Below, piece by piece: positions 46,962-61,764 of a stretch of 64,000 nt of DNA. Numbering within the stretch: position 1 is the stretch's first letter; each line of letters begins with the position of its first letter. The position numbers and the translations under genes were made by a program. The DNA is taken from the NCBI RefSeq assembly GCF_046630445.1, contig NC_092341.1, positions 290,946,501 through 291,010,500 on the forward strand. The letters are read 5' to 3'. Source of the stretch: Rutidosis leptorrhynchoides (lineage: Eukaryota > Streptophyta > Magnoliopsida > Asterales > Asteraceae). The notes under the pieces are model-generated. The model was not told the DNA's origin. It made no database searches and saw nothing but the letters and a program-made list of their open reading frames with translations.

Positions 46962-48041
46962 TAAATAAATACTTAGGAGTAATATTAAGAGTGTGAGAAC
47001 TGAAATCGTGCAATTTATAGAACCTTTTCTGAAAAAGCACCCCATGCGATCGCATGGGATTTGTGCTTTAAGGCCATGCGATCGCATGGCCCTCTGATCC
47101 AGCTCACAAACTTTTAACTTTTTGTTTGTCGACATAATTTTATATAATATATATAATATATTTAATTTATATAATTAATTATATATTATATTAAATTCAC
47201 ATGCGTAGTTGACTTGTAATTTTGTTCCGATAAGTCGTACGTCATCACTGGACTTATGTCCCGGTTCCGGTTTTTCAAATGTCCTTTCGTACGCTGAGAA
47301 AACTTGTATTTTACATTTCGTGTCACGTACCTTTGTCAAAATATAGCCTTAAATTATCTCTAAACTATACCACTCAAAGTATATCTTAAACTTTCGAGTA
47401 TTTTGATCATTTACTTCTATAAATCATCGTCTCGCTATTTGTTAATATATATATAATAACAATTCATTTTTATGACCAAGTTAATATTATATTTTATTGT
47501 ATTGTTAAATATATATTTTCGATATTAATAAATACGTTTTAAAATACATATCGCAAGTTATTCATATATCTAATTCCAACAGTTGATATTCCTTATTATT
47601 GTATGTGTCCAAATTACGTTATTTAAACAAACACTTTACCATTTATTCCGAATACCGTTAAGAATGAATGATTTCCCAAATCAACGTGGACCTTACAACA
47701 GAGACCCGTAATAATATCATAATCCTTAAGGGACTCAATAATTATCTTTTAATTCAATCGTTTGGCATAATCTTTTAACTCTGTATCTAAATATATCAAT
47801 CAGATAATCAAACCAATAAGTTTAATGCACAGTATCATATACTCAACACTTTGTTACGTTTTCAAGTTATGGTATATATATGTATCTATTTACCTATAAT
47901 TGTTCGCGAATCGTTGAGAACAATTGAAAGGTAATTGAATAGTTCAAAAATTTTGAGATTCAACTTTACAGACTTTGCTTATCGTGTCGGAAACGTTAAA
48001 GATTTAGTTTAAATTTGGTCAAAAATTTCCGGGTCATCACA
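45210..48041 (-). repeat. D-family LTR 1 (2,832 bp)
   Basis: Ends TGTGACGATCGC and GGGTCATCACA. Minus strand order: two perfect palindromes (47072-47091, 47041-47058), a TATA box (minus strand TCTATAAATTG, about 47011-47021), a transcript leader, then a long TTA/AAT microsatellite (about 46838-46962). Confidence 0.95.
47011..47091 (-). promoter_or_regulatory. LTR 1 promoter module: palindrome pair plus TATA box
   Basis: GGCCATGCGATCGCATGGCC (47072-47091) and CCCATGCGATCGCATGGG (47041-47058) are perfect palindromes, 13 bp apart. About 20 bp downstream on the minus strand is TCTATAAATTG, followed by a pyrimidine-rich start region. The arrangement recurs in every D LTR and in family E, which suggests dimeric activator sites. 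The CATGCG halves resemble, but do not equal, RY elements (CATGCA) bound by B3 proteins. Confidence 0.6.
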
Positions 48042-48075
48042 GTACCTACCCGTTAAAGAAATTTAGTCCCGAAAT
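48042..48075 (-). other. Polypurine tract of D unit 1
   Basis: The minus strand reads TTTAACGGGTAGGTACTG directly before the LTR, as in elements A and B. A second, internal copy of TTTAACGGGTAGGTA lies at about 50179-50193. Confidence 0.75.
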
Positions 48076-48480
48076 TTGAGTGAGGTCGTCATGGCTGACA
48101 ATAAAAATGTTTTCATGATGAATATGAGTTGGTAAATAGAATTTTATCACCATTGAATAATACGGATAAAACAATCCGATTACTCGAAGCGTATGAGAGA
48201 AGTTATCGTAATAGAGTGAAATAGAGAATAGAGATTCGTCTTATCTCTTGATGTAGTAATGATTGATTACCGGAATTTAAGGAATAGAAAATCTTCATAA
48301 TTTAAATAAGATTTGATTCTTCGGAATTTAAGGAAATTAGGATTTCCTTTGATTAAATGCGTAATCTGCCTCGATTGCTATGTCTGATATTTTGCTATAA
48401 ATTAACCTCTTCCGTTTCATTTATTTTCACCACTCCTATAATCTTCTTTCTTATTTCATACTTACAAAAGATTTGTGAAA

Positions 48481-48654
48481 ATGCTTCATCTAGTTCTGAT
48501 TCTTGATATTTTCTTGGTTATCATATCATTCATTCTTCTTTTTCATCTGCCACCAGAGGAGGTTATTTTCTTCTACTATTACCTTGGGGTTATATTGTTT
48601 TTCATTCTCCCGTGTCTTTATATTGCTATACGCATTGATATACACGGTTTATAA
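48481..48654 (+). CDS. Antisense small ORF, 57 codons, hydrophobic (D unit 1)
   Basis: ATG in a good context (GTGAAAATGC) opens a 57-residue reading frame beginning MLHLVLILDIFLVIISFILL. Two long hydrophobic stretches (about 3-20 and 28-50) are separated by a short HLPPEE turn, which predicts a two-pass membrane peptide. About 85 bp upstream lies GCTATAAATTAACC, a TATA-like box, followed by a pyrimidine-rich leader. It runs antisense to the retroelement, near its 3' LTR, the place where antisense ORFs have been reported in some plant LTR elements. The copy in unit 2 differs by one replacement. No family recognised and expression is unproven. Confidence 0.45.
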   Translation: MLHLVLILDIFLVIISFILLFHLPPEEVIFFYYYLGVILFFILPCLYIAIRIDIHGL

Positions 48655-49183
48655 TTTCGGGGTTGTTTTCGGGCTTTATATTTTCCATTATATTTCGGAG
48701 CTTCATGCTTTCGTTTTCTCTTCCCGACTTTAAGTCAAGCGAATAATGGTCCAAAATTCGTAGGTATGGATTTTGAAATGAACATAATTAATGTTCTAAG
48801 AAAGAAACGGTAATGGCACAATCTGACTTGTCAAATTACCAGAATACCTCAAAAAAGACCGAATCATCAAGAAAAATATTTTCTTAATATGTTTAGAGGT
48901 TAAATAGAATGAAAGAGTTATGTAACATGGTTCATGATGAGGGTATGATCTGTGAACCTTTATCACATTCCATTAGAAACTCAGCATGACTTACTGTAAT
49001 ATAATCACGTTGATCAAGTGTCATTATATTATACTAATTCATGCTTCAGTTCCCAACACTACTTCAAACATCCATTTTTCGAATTTTTCAGATTTTAGAA
49101 ACTAAAATAGTTGCTTTTATAATGTAACACAGATAGCGCGAAGAGATGAATGATTTCAGATAAGAATAATTATAAAAATATCT

Positions 49184-49444
49184 TCAGAAATATGGAGGAT
49201 ATTTATAATGGAAGATACGATGATATCTTAGAATATTTAAGATAAGATGATGATGAAAAATATTGTCCGCAAAGGTTTTAGAGTAAGGAGCAAGGTATTT
49301 GCTAAGGATTTCTGCAGACACTGAATCATTTGTATTCTTTGAAGGTAGATTTCGTCTTTGTGATTTGTCCACAGCCTCCTTCATAGTCTGCTCAATCCGT
49401 TTTCCAGTTCCAAACCTTCTATTTTTCTCAGCTTTACCACCATA
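49184..49444 (-). pseudogene. Degenerate sense ORF of D unit 1, unrecognised
   Basis: About 85 codons open in the element's sense orientation, with charged, protein-like composition (GKAEKNRRFGTGKR, MKEAVDKSQRRNLPSKNTND). Stop codons precede it, and the composition decays after FADNIF. It may be a remnant of a gag part or a captured host exon. The second unit has the same frame at 55824-56084. Confidence 0.3.
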
Positions 49445-50432
49445 CTATTATTTATCATCAAACTTTTAACTGTTAAGGTTGTTTACAGTTTTTGCTGCTT
49501 CATCAGCATTTTTCCAAAATTCGGAGGGCTAGTTCATAGTTTGGGATGTTTTTCAGAAACTTCACATTCGAAGTATGTAAGTCTAGAAGATAGACATTAT
49601 AAGTATATATATATCTGTTGGCGTAGAATTGCTGCAAAATTTGAAATGCTGATTGCTAATTCCCGGTAGTTGGTATGACAATTATTGTTACAAGATGTGG
49701 ATGAGTACATGATAGGGTTTCAATGAGTATATGGGTTTTTCGAAAGGTCAAGGATAAATGCAGTTGTTGGTAAATTTAATGCTAATGTGATGGAACATAA
49801 AAGGTTCCCCGGTAACAAAAACGTATATACCAAAGTTTCAAGTCTGAAAGGTTGTCGTTGACTGGTTGAATGGTTGATAATACTGGATACTTTGAAAAGG
49901 AACTGCAAGGTTATTTTTGGTAAAAATAATACTAAAGGATCTTTCACAGTTTTGAAGTCAAAGTATAGCTTTGAAAGATGTAGAGATCTAAGAATGATTT
50001 CACCGGTTCAGAGTTATGACTTGGGTTCTGATCCGTCAATATCAGAATATGTAATTGAATTTGTATGAAAATGATTGTATATCATTGTGAGCATTGTTAA
50101 TAAAAATTTTTTTAATCAAAGTTGAAGAATGTACAGTGTAACATATTAATTGTGAACTTATATATTTCCCGAGTATTACCTACCCGTTAAAGATTTCACT
50201 ATTAATATTTTGTACAAAAGAATTTTTATTACCGTCTTTATGAAAATATATGTATGTATATTTTCTTCAGATGTAATACAGATTTAATGAGTTAATATCA
50301 TATTAAGCTCATTTGATTTTCGGCTTGACTTAGAAATAAATGATCTCTAAAACATTAGAGATTACATAATCTTCGCGGAGTATCTCACTAATGAAATCAA
50401 TACTTCATTATTTATTCTTATTCCTTGGTGAA

Positions 50433-50434
<2 letters not shown>

Positions 50435-50509
<75 letters not shown>
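50435..50509. repeat. (AT)n microsatellite in D unit 1
   Basis: Uninterrupted AT dinucleotide run of about 75 bp; the counterpart is at 57078-57153. Confidence 0.95.
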
Positions 50510-50514
<5 letters not shown>

Positions 50515-50901
50515 TGTGAACCTTACAAGGCACAGATGATGTTTTCTGGAAAGTTTCGAGTACATCGAAAATGAAAATGTAGAATCAATTATGTAATTGA
50601 ATAATACACTTGGTTTATTAGGAAAAGGAATTCATTGCGTTGAAACAAAGATTGTAGTTAACAAGGTTAAGTTGTTATCGAAGGATGTACATCATAGCAC
50701 ATTAATAATATGAATTTAACCGAGTAGTATTTACCCTTTTTCAATTCATACATAATAGCTTAGTACGAAAAGATTTATGATGGTTTTAAAATTTATATAT
50801 ATTAAATATACATAAAATTTCTTCAGGGGAAATGAGTTAATACTTCATCGGTTATTGTTGCTGGTATTTTTTGGTAACTACGGTGCGTATGACGTTGATG
50901 C

Positions 50902-51426
50902 TCATGAAATAGATTGTGAAGTTGAGGTTTGCGATGCGGATGTTGTTGGTGGTGGTAATGGTACTGTTGGTGTTGTTGTCGGTGGTACTGTTGATGCCGG
51001 TGATGCTGCTGGTGTTTGTAACCTTTGCACCATATTCTCCAAAGCCACTACCCGAGCACGAAGCTCGTTGACTTCTTCTACTACACCGGGATGATTGGCG
51101 GTTCGGACGAGCGGATGAATAAGATCCAGAATTTGAGATAGTATATGGTCATGACGAGATACTCTGGAAATGAGAGAGAAAATGGTGTCTCGAACAGGTT
51201 CACCGGTAAGTGCTTCAGGTTCTTCGCCAAGAGGGTAACGTGGTGGATGGAAGGGATCGCCTTCTTCTTGTCTCCAATAATTAAGTAAGCTACGAACCCA
51301 TCCCCAATTCATCCAGAATAGATGATGGCTAATTGGTTGATCCATTCCAGTTACACTGTCTTCGGAATTCAGATGAATATCCATATCGGAATAGCTGTCA
51401 GAGTTTGAACTAGATACGGGATCCAT
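50902..51426 (-). CDS. D-family ORF1: coiled-coil, Pro/Thr/Ser-rich tail (unit 1, shortened)
   Basis: 174 codons starting MDPVSSSNSDSYSDMDIHLN, the first ORF after the primer site, about 365 bp downstream, the same slot as the acidic ORF in A and B. Acidic/Ser-rich start, a middle with WGWVRSLLNYW and GEEPEALTGEPVRD, a predicted coiled coil (VEEVNELRARVVALENMVQR, about residues 115-137) and a P/T/S/Q-rich tail. The TGA at 50902-50904 is CGA in unit 2 (CpG decay) and cuts eight residues from the tail. It may be a gag-like N-terminal part or a family-specific accessory protein; I do not recognise it. Confidence 0.55.
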   Translation of the reverse strand: MDPVSSSNSDSYSDMDIHLNSEDSVTGMDQPISHHLFWMNWGWVRSLLNYWRQEEGDPFHPPRYPLGEEPEALTGEPVRDTIFSLISRVSRHDHILSQILDLIHPLVRTANHPGVVEEVNELRARVVALENMVQRLQTPAASPASTVPPTTTPTVPLPPPTTSASQTSTSQSIS

Positions 51427-51790
51427 CTTGTATAATTAGGGAGATGATTTTTGATATGAATTGGATTATAGAATTTAGTTTGGTATTCTTCAATACATAA
51501 TTTACATATGTATATATAATACCAAATTCCATAAATCACGGAGAAATTTTCGGAAGATATCAGGAAAAGTTTACAGTAACAGATACGCTAAGATATGAAT
51601 TTTGTCTATACAATATTCATGCAATCAATGTAGTAAAACGTGTCTAGACTATGAATGATAAGCAGGTAATTTCCGACAAGAAATGATAAGCAAAACTTTT
51701 AACATTCAGACACGGTCGAAGTCCAGACTTACTAATGCATCCTAACAACTATCAGTTAGACACACTCATGCAAGACCTGGTTCACTAGGA

Positions 51791-51809
51791 CCAACGCTCT
51801 GATACCAAC
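51791..51809 (-). other. Primer-binding site of D unit 1
   Basis: The minus strand reads GTTGGTATCAGAGCGTTGG beside the LTR, a perfect 12-base TGGTATCAGAGC initiator-Met-tRNA match. The counterparts are at 45191-45209 and 58434-58452. Confidence 0.85.
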
Positions 51810-54680
<2,871 letters not shown>

Positions 54681-54715
54681 GTACCTACCCGTTAAAGAAA
54701 TTTCGTCCCGAAATT
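54681..54715 (-). other. Polypurine tract of D unit 2
   Basis: Same tract as in unit 1; the internal copy of the motif lies at about 56819-56834. Confidence 0.75.
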
Positions 54716-55120
54716 TGAGTGAGGTCGTCATGGCTGACAATAAAAATGTTTTCATGACGAATATGAGTTGGTAAATAGAATTTTATCACCATTGAATAAT
54801 ACGGATAAAACAATCTGATTACTTGAAGCGTATGAGAGAAGTTATCGTAATAGAGTGAAATAGAGAATAGAGATTTCGTCTTATCTCTTGATGTAGTAAC
54901 GATTGATTATCGGCATTTAAGGAATAGAAAATCTTCATAATTTAAATAAGATTTGATTCTTCGAAATTTAAGGAAATTAGGATTTCCTTTGATTAAATGC
55001 GTAATCTGCCTCGATTGCTATGTCTGATATTTTGCTATAAATTAACCTCTTCCGTTTCATTTATTTTCACCACTCCTATAATCTTCTTTCTTATTTCATA
55101 CTTACAAAAGATTTGTGAAA

Positions 55121-55294
55121 ATGCTTCATCTAGTTCTGATTCTTGATATTTTCTTGGTTATCATATCATTCATTCTTCTTTTTCATCTGCCACCAGAGGA
55201 GGTTATTTTCTTCTACTATTACCTTGGGGTTATATTGTTTTTCATTTTCCCGTGTCTTTATATTGCTATACGCATTGATATACACGGTTTATAA
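55121..55294 (+). CDS. Antisense small ORF, 57 codons, hydrophobic (D unit 2)
   Basis: Same frame, length and TATA-like upstream sequence as at 48481-48654. One replacement (Leu to Phe in the second hydrophobic stretch). Because the two units are nearly identical throughout, conservation here does not by itself prove coding. Confidence 0.42.
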   Translation: MLHLVLILDIFLVIISFILLFHLPPEEVIFFYYYLGVILFFIFPCLYIAIRIDIHGL

Positions 55295-55823
55295 TTTCGG
55301 GGTTGTTTTCGGGCTTTATATTTTCCATTATATTTCGGAGCTTCATGCTTTCGTTTTCTCTTCCCGACTTTAAGTCAAGCGAATAATGGTCCAAAATTCG
55401 TAGGTATGGATTTTGAAATGAACATAATTAATGTTCTAAGAAAGAAACGGTAATGGCACAATCTGACTTGTCAAATTACCAGAATACCTCGAAAAAGACC
55501 GAATCATCAAGAAAAATATTTTCTTAATATGTTTAGAGGTTAAATAGAATGAAAGAGTTATGTAACATGGTTCATGATGAGGGTATGATCTGTGAACCTT
55601 TATCACATTCCATTAGAAACTCAGCATGACTTACTGTAATATAATCACGTTGATCAAGTGTCATTATATTATACTAATTCATGCTTCAGTTCCCAACACT
55701 ACTTCAAACATCCATTTTTCGAATTTTTCAGATTTTAGAAACTAAAATAGTTTCTTTTATAATGTAACACAGATAGCGCGAAGAGATGAATGATTTCAGA
55801 TAAGAATAATTATAAAAATATCT

Positions 55824-56084
55824 TCAGAAATATGGAGGATATTTATAATGGAAGATACGATGATATCTTAGAATATTTAAGATAAGATGATGATGAAAAA
55901 TATTGTCCGCAAAGGTTTTAGAGTAAGGAGCAAGGTATTTGCTAAGGATTTCTGCAGACACTGAATCATTTGTATTCTTTGAAGGTAGATTTCGTCTTTG
56001 TGATTTGTCCACAGCCTCCTTCATAGTCTGCTCAATCCATTTTCCAGTTCCAAACCTTTTCTTTTTCTCAGCTTTACCACCATA
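55824..56084 (-). pseudogene. Degenerate sense ORF of D unit 2, unrecognised
   Basis: Counterpart of 49184-49444, with the identical MKEAVDKSQRRNL core and small changes upstream of it. Confidence 0.3.
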
Positions 56085-57075
56085 CTATTATTTATCATCA
56101 AACTTTTGACTGTTAAGGTCGTTTACAGTTTTTGCTGCTTCATCAGCATTTTTCCAAAATTCGGAGGGCTAGTTTATAGTTTGGGATGTTTTTCAGAAAC
56201 TTCACATTCGAAGTATGTAAGTCTAGAAGATAGACATTATATGTATATATATATATCCGTTGGCGTAGAATTGCTGCGAAATTCGAAATGCTGATTGTTA
56301 ATTCCCGGTAGTTGGTATGACAATTATTGTTACAAGATGTGAATGAGTACATGATAGGGTTTCAATGAGTATATGGGTCTTTCGAAAGGTCAAGGATAAA
56401 TGAAGTTGTTGGTAAATTTAATGCTAATGTGGTGGAACATAAAAGGTTCCCCGGTAACAAAAACGTATATACCAAAGTTTCAAGTCTGAAAGGTTGTCGT
56501 TGACTGGTTGAATGGTTGATAATACTGGATACTTTGAAAAGGAACTGCAAGGTTATTTTTGGTAAAAACAATACTAAAGGATCTTTCACAGTTTTGAAGT
56601 CAAAGTATAGCTTTGAAAGATGTAGAGATCTAAGAATGATTTCACCGGTTCAGAGTTATGACTTGGATTCTGATCCGTCAATATCAGAATATGTAATTGA
56701 ATTTGTATGAAAATGATTGTATATCATTGTGAGCATTGTTAATAAATTTTTTTTTTAATCAAAGTTGAAGAATGTACAGTGTAACATATTAATTGTGAAC
56801 TTATATATTTCCCGAGTATTACCTACCCGTTAAAGATTTCACAATTAATATTTTGTACAAAAGAATTTTTATTACCGTCTTTATGAAAATATATGTATGT
56901 ATATTTTCTTCAGATGTAATACAGATTTAATGAGTTAATATCATATTAAGCTCATTTGATTTTCGGCTTGACTTAGAAATAAATGATCTCTAAAACATTA
57001 GAGATTACATAATCTTCGCGGAGTATCTCACTAATGAAATCAATACTTCATTATTTATTCTTATTCCTTGGTGAA

Positions 57076-57077
<2 letters not shown>

Positions 57078-57153
<76 letters not shown>
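57078..57153. repeat. (AT)n microsatellite in D unit 2
   Basis: AT run of about 75 bp, counterpart of 50435-50509. Confidence 0.95.
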
Positions 57154-57157
<4 letters not shown>

Positions 57158-57520
57158 TGTGAACCTTACAAGGCACAGATGATGTTTTCTGGAAAGTTTC
57201 GAGTACATCAAAAATGAAAATGTAGAATCAATTATGTAATTGAATAATACACTTGGTTTATTAGGAAAAGGAATTCATTGCGTTGAAACAGAGATTGTAG
57301 TTAACAAGGTTAAGTTGTTATCGAAGGATGTACATCATAGCACATTAATAATATGAATTTAACCGAGTAGTAATTACCCTTTTTCAATTCATACATAATA
57401 GCTTAGTACGAAAAGATTTATGATGGTTTTAAAATTTATATATATTAAATATACATAAAATTTCTTCAGGGGAAATGAGTTAATACTTCATCGGTTATTG
57501 TTGCTGGTATTTTTTGGTAA

Positions 57521-58069
57521 CTACGGTGCGTATGACGTTGATGCTCGTGAAATAGATTGTGAAGTTGAGGTTTGCGATGCGGATGTTGTTGGTGGTGGTA
57601 ATGGTACTGTTGGTGTTGTTGTCGGTGGTACTGTTGATGCCGGTGATGCTGCTGGTGTTTGTAACCTTTGCACCATATTCTCCAAAGCCACTACCCGAGC
57701 ACGAAGCTCGTTGACTTCTTCTACTACATCGGGATGATTGGCGGTTCGGACGAGCGGATGAATAAGATCCAGAATTTGAGATAGTATATGGTCATGACGA
57801 GATACTCTGGAAATGAGAGAGAAAATGGTGTCTCGAACAGGTTCGCCGGTAAGTGCTTCAGGTTCTTCGCCAAGAAGGCAATGTGGTGGATGGAAGGGAT
57901 CGCCTTCTTCTTGTCTCCAATAATTAAGTAAGCTACGAACCCATCCCCAATTCATCCAGAATAGATGATGGCTAATTGGTTGATCCATTCCAGTTACACT
58001 GTCTTCAGAATTCAGATGAATATCCATATCGGAATAGCTGTCAGAGTTTGAACTAGATACGGGATCCAT
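57521..58069 (-). CDS. D-family ORF1: coiled-coil, Pro/Thr/Ser-rich tail (unit 2, full)
   Basis: 182 codons, the complete form of the ORF at 50902-51426, ending in SRASTSYAP. Differences from unit 1 are few (for example HCLLGEE for RYPLGEE). It is the first ORF downstream of the primer site and starts 365 bp from it. A structural or regulatory role in packaging is possible but not supported by a recognised domain. Confidence 0.58.
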   Translation of the reverse strand: MDPVSSSNSDSYSDMDIHLNSEDSVTGMDQPISHHLFWMNWGWVRSLLNYWRQEEGDPFHPPHCLLGEEPEALTGEPVRDTIFSLISRVSRHDHILSQILDLIHPLVRTANHPDVVEEVNELRARVVALENMVQRLQTPAASPASTVPPTTTPTVPLPPPTTSASQTSTSQSISRASTSYAP

Positions 58070-58433
58070 CTTGTATAATTAGGGAGATGATTTTTGATAT
58101 GAATTAGATTATAGAATTTAGTTTGGTATTCTTCAATACATAATTTACATATGTATATATAATACCAAATTCCATAAATCACGGAGAAATTTTCGGAAGA
58201 TATCAGGAAAAGTTTACAGTAACAGATACGCTAAGATATGAATTTTGTCTATACACTATTCATGCAATCAATGCAGTAAAACGTGTCTAGACTATGAATG
58301 ATAAGCAGGTAATTTCCGACAAGAAATGATAAGCAAAACTTTTAACATGCAGACACGGTCGAAGTCCAGACTTACTAATGCATCCTAACAACTATCAGTT
58401 AGACACACTCATGCAAGACCTGGTTCACTAGGA

Positions 58434-58452
58434 CCAACGCTCTGATACCAAC
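58434..58452 (-). other. Primer-binding site of D unit 2
   Basis: Perfect TGGTATCAGAGC on the minus strand beside LTR 3. Confidence 0.85.
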
Positions 58453-60117
58453 TGTGACGATCGCTCCAAATCCATATGGACGAACACGTCATTCATTGAT
58501 TTCATTGCGAGGTATTTGACCTCTATATGATACGTTTTGTAAACATTGCATTCTTTTGAAAAGGCACACCATAAATGAATATTTAAATCAAAGGTTTTCG
58601 ACATCTGATGATTTCTACATATAGACAATCACCGTATATAATAGTTTACAATAGTACTTCCGTTGATAATGCAGTCAAAATAAGGTACATGATGATGAAT
58701 TGGTGAATGCAACGTTTTCTTGAAAAATATGCCATATAAGACTCCATGCACATAGCTTGTCTATCATATAAGCAAACAGCGGAAGACTTCTAGGGAACCT
58801 GAGAATAAACATGCTAACAAGTGTCAACACAAAGGTTGGTGAGTTCATAGTTTGTATGTTTCGCATAATCTGTATATAAAGATGGATCACAAGATTTCAG
58901 TTGTTTCATCCAGAAACGTTTATCAAAATATTCTACGAAATTGAGCACCCTGGTAACTAAACTTAACGTATATATAATTTGTACCCTTTGTATAATCATC
59001 TTAATAATACACGCAAACCAACGTGTACGCTTCTCAAATAGCATACGTCCGTTAAAAGGCTAGTGCTCTAGCTCGGACGGGGATATCAAGCCCTATGGAT
59101 CCATATACTACTACTCGCGCCCACCAGTTCTTATAACTGGCAGTTAACAGTTACCAAAGCTAAGGGATTTTCGGTTCAAACTCAGTGTAGAATTTAGTAT
59201 GTACTTGTATCCATTGCGTTTAAAATAAAGTGCATGTATTCTCAGCCCAAAAATATATATTGCAAAAGCAATTAAAAAGGGATCAATGAAACTCACCTTA
59301 GCAGCACATAAAGTTGTTCACCGTAATGTGACCGAAACTCGGTATATCAAATAATCGTAGATCTCAACCTAGAGAACATATATTGGTCAATAAATGTCTA
59401 TCAAGCTAGGTCAGGTCATAGTGTATCACAATCCTAATGCTCGAAATTGACATACAAAAGTTATTCAAGTTGTTTCAAAAAGTCAATTTTGACAATAGTT
59501 CAACAAACGAGACATACCTTATATAAGGATTCATTTACTCGGTTGATAATATTCAAAAATCTATTTTATCAATCTCGTAAACAAGTTGTTTAAGTATTAA
59601 TTGCAGATTCAAAAAGCAATTCCAATTAATGTCAAGTATAATTCAGTTGACCATATCTTTTGATTCGTTCCTCGAAACTATTCGATATCTAAATGAAAAG
59701 TTATTGATTTTTCGCCAGCTTTCCTAAAACATGTATATCATATACCTTTTACCCGTAATATATGTATTTAATTCGTGATTTATTATAAACTGTTTAACGA
59801 TGAAATTTAGCATACAAGCATGTATAAATATATACACTCGAGCACTAGTATGTATACACTATTAATTTATAAAATATAAATGCTTACGTATTAATATTGA
59901 GATTCAATATTGTAGAAAAGTACGTAGACGTAACAGAGATGATAAACACTAGGTTTGATTCATAAATATACCCCCGAACAGTACCCATAATTTCCTTAGC
60001 TCTATCCCGCTCGAAAACCCATTTTGAAGGTGACACGCTCATAACCTCGTCGTAGTATTTTATGTATAATACTAATTAATAATACTAATAATAATAAGAT
60101 TAATAATAATATTAATC

Positions 60118-60156
<39 letters not shown>

Positions 60157-60162
60157 GTAATA

Positions 60163-60210
<48 letters not shown>

Positions 60211-61291
60211 TAAATAAATACTTAGGAGTAATATTAAGAGTGTGAGAACTGAAATCGTGCAATTTATAGAACCTTTTCTGAAAAAGCACCCCATGCGATC
60301 GCATGGGATTTGTGCTTCAAGGCCATGCGATCTCATGGCCCTCTGATCCAGCTCACAAACTTTTAACTTTTTGTTTGTCGACATAATTTTATATAATATA
60401 TATAATATATTTAATTTATATAATTAATTATATATTATATTAAATTCACATGCATAGTTGACTTGTAATTTTTGTTCTGATAAGTCGTACGTCATCACTG
60501 GACTTATGTCCCGGTTTCGGTTTTTCAAATGTCCTTTCGTACGCTGAGAAAACTTGTATTTTACATTTCGTGTCACGTACCTTTGTCAAAATATAGCCTT
60601 AAATTATCCCTAAACTATACCACTCAAAGTATATCTTAAACTTTCGAGTATTTTGATCATTTACTTCTATAAATCATCGTCTCACTATTTGTTAATATAT
60701 ATATAATAACAATTCATTTTTATGACCAAGTTAATATTATATTTTATTGTATTGTTAAATATATATTTTCGATATTAATAAATACGTTTTAAAATACATA
60801 TCGCAAGTTATTCATATATCTAATTCCAACAGTTGATATTCCTTATTATTGTATGTGTCCAAATTACGTTATTTAAACAAACACTTTACCATTTATTCCG
60901 AATACCGTTAAGAATGAATGATTTTCCAAATCAACGTGGTCCTTACAACAGAGACCCGTAATAATATCATAATCCTTAAGGGACTCAATAATTATCTTTT
61001 AATTCAATCGTTTGGCATAATCTTTTAACTCTGTATCTAAATATATCAATCAGATAATCAAACCAATAAGTTTAATGCACAGTATCATATACTCAACACT
61101 TTGTTACGTTTTCAAGTTATGGTATATATATGTATCTATTTACCTATAATTGTTCGCGAATTATTGAGAACAATTGAAAGGTAATTGAATAGTTCAAAAA
61201 TTTTGAGATTCAACTTTACAGACTTTGCTTATCGTGTCGGAAACGTTAAAGATTAAGTTTAAATTTGGTTAAAAATTTCGGGGTCATCACA
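58453..61291 (-). repeat. D-family LTR 3 (2,839 bp)
   Basis: Same ends as LTR 1 and 2. Palindromes at 60290-60307 (perfect) and 60321-60340 (one base changed, GATCTC for GATCGC). TATA box at about 60261-60270 (minus strand). AAT tract about 60080-60211 with different interruptions from LTR 1 and 2. Confidence 0.95.
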
Positions 61292-61764
61292 ACATGGAAA
61301 TGGAATTGAATTCCATTTTATAAAATACCTAAAAAGTTATACAAAAAATTCTACGTTTCCAATTTTTATTTTCATTTTCAAACATGCGATTCGATTATCA
61401 GTTTTTAGATTCGCGAGTTGAAAACGCGCGTCGAAAAAGAACGTCAAAAACGCGAGGCGAAAACGCACATCGAAAACGCATGTCGAAAAAACGTGTTGAA
61501 AAAGCGCATCGAAAACGCATTTCCAAATGTACGTAAAATATAAATATAAATATTTGAGGATGTTTGATTTTTTCGTAGATTAAAAGTTCGAAAGAATTAA
61601 AATTCATCACCATCTTAAAATGAATAAACATTTAACAGATAAAGGAATCTCAAAACTGTAAGAAATATAATTCTTTTCAAAATATGTCAAACGCTCTGAG
61701 AATTTAATTCTAGTTTCATCAAATTCCTTTAAAATTCAGTTGAACCAAATTGGGCCTAGTTGTC
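61292..61764. other. Flank of the D array with a GC-richer minisatellite
   Basis: 61416-61520 contains about eight degenerate units of 12-13 bp around CGAAAACGC. The rest is AT-rich. GGAATTGAATTCC near 61303 is a short palindrome. No gene. Confidence 0.6.

Noticed and set aside
61292-61296. Target duplication for the D array using ACATG after the last LTR
   Set aside because: No matching five bases adjoin the left edge of the array or the 90-bp remnant.
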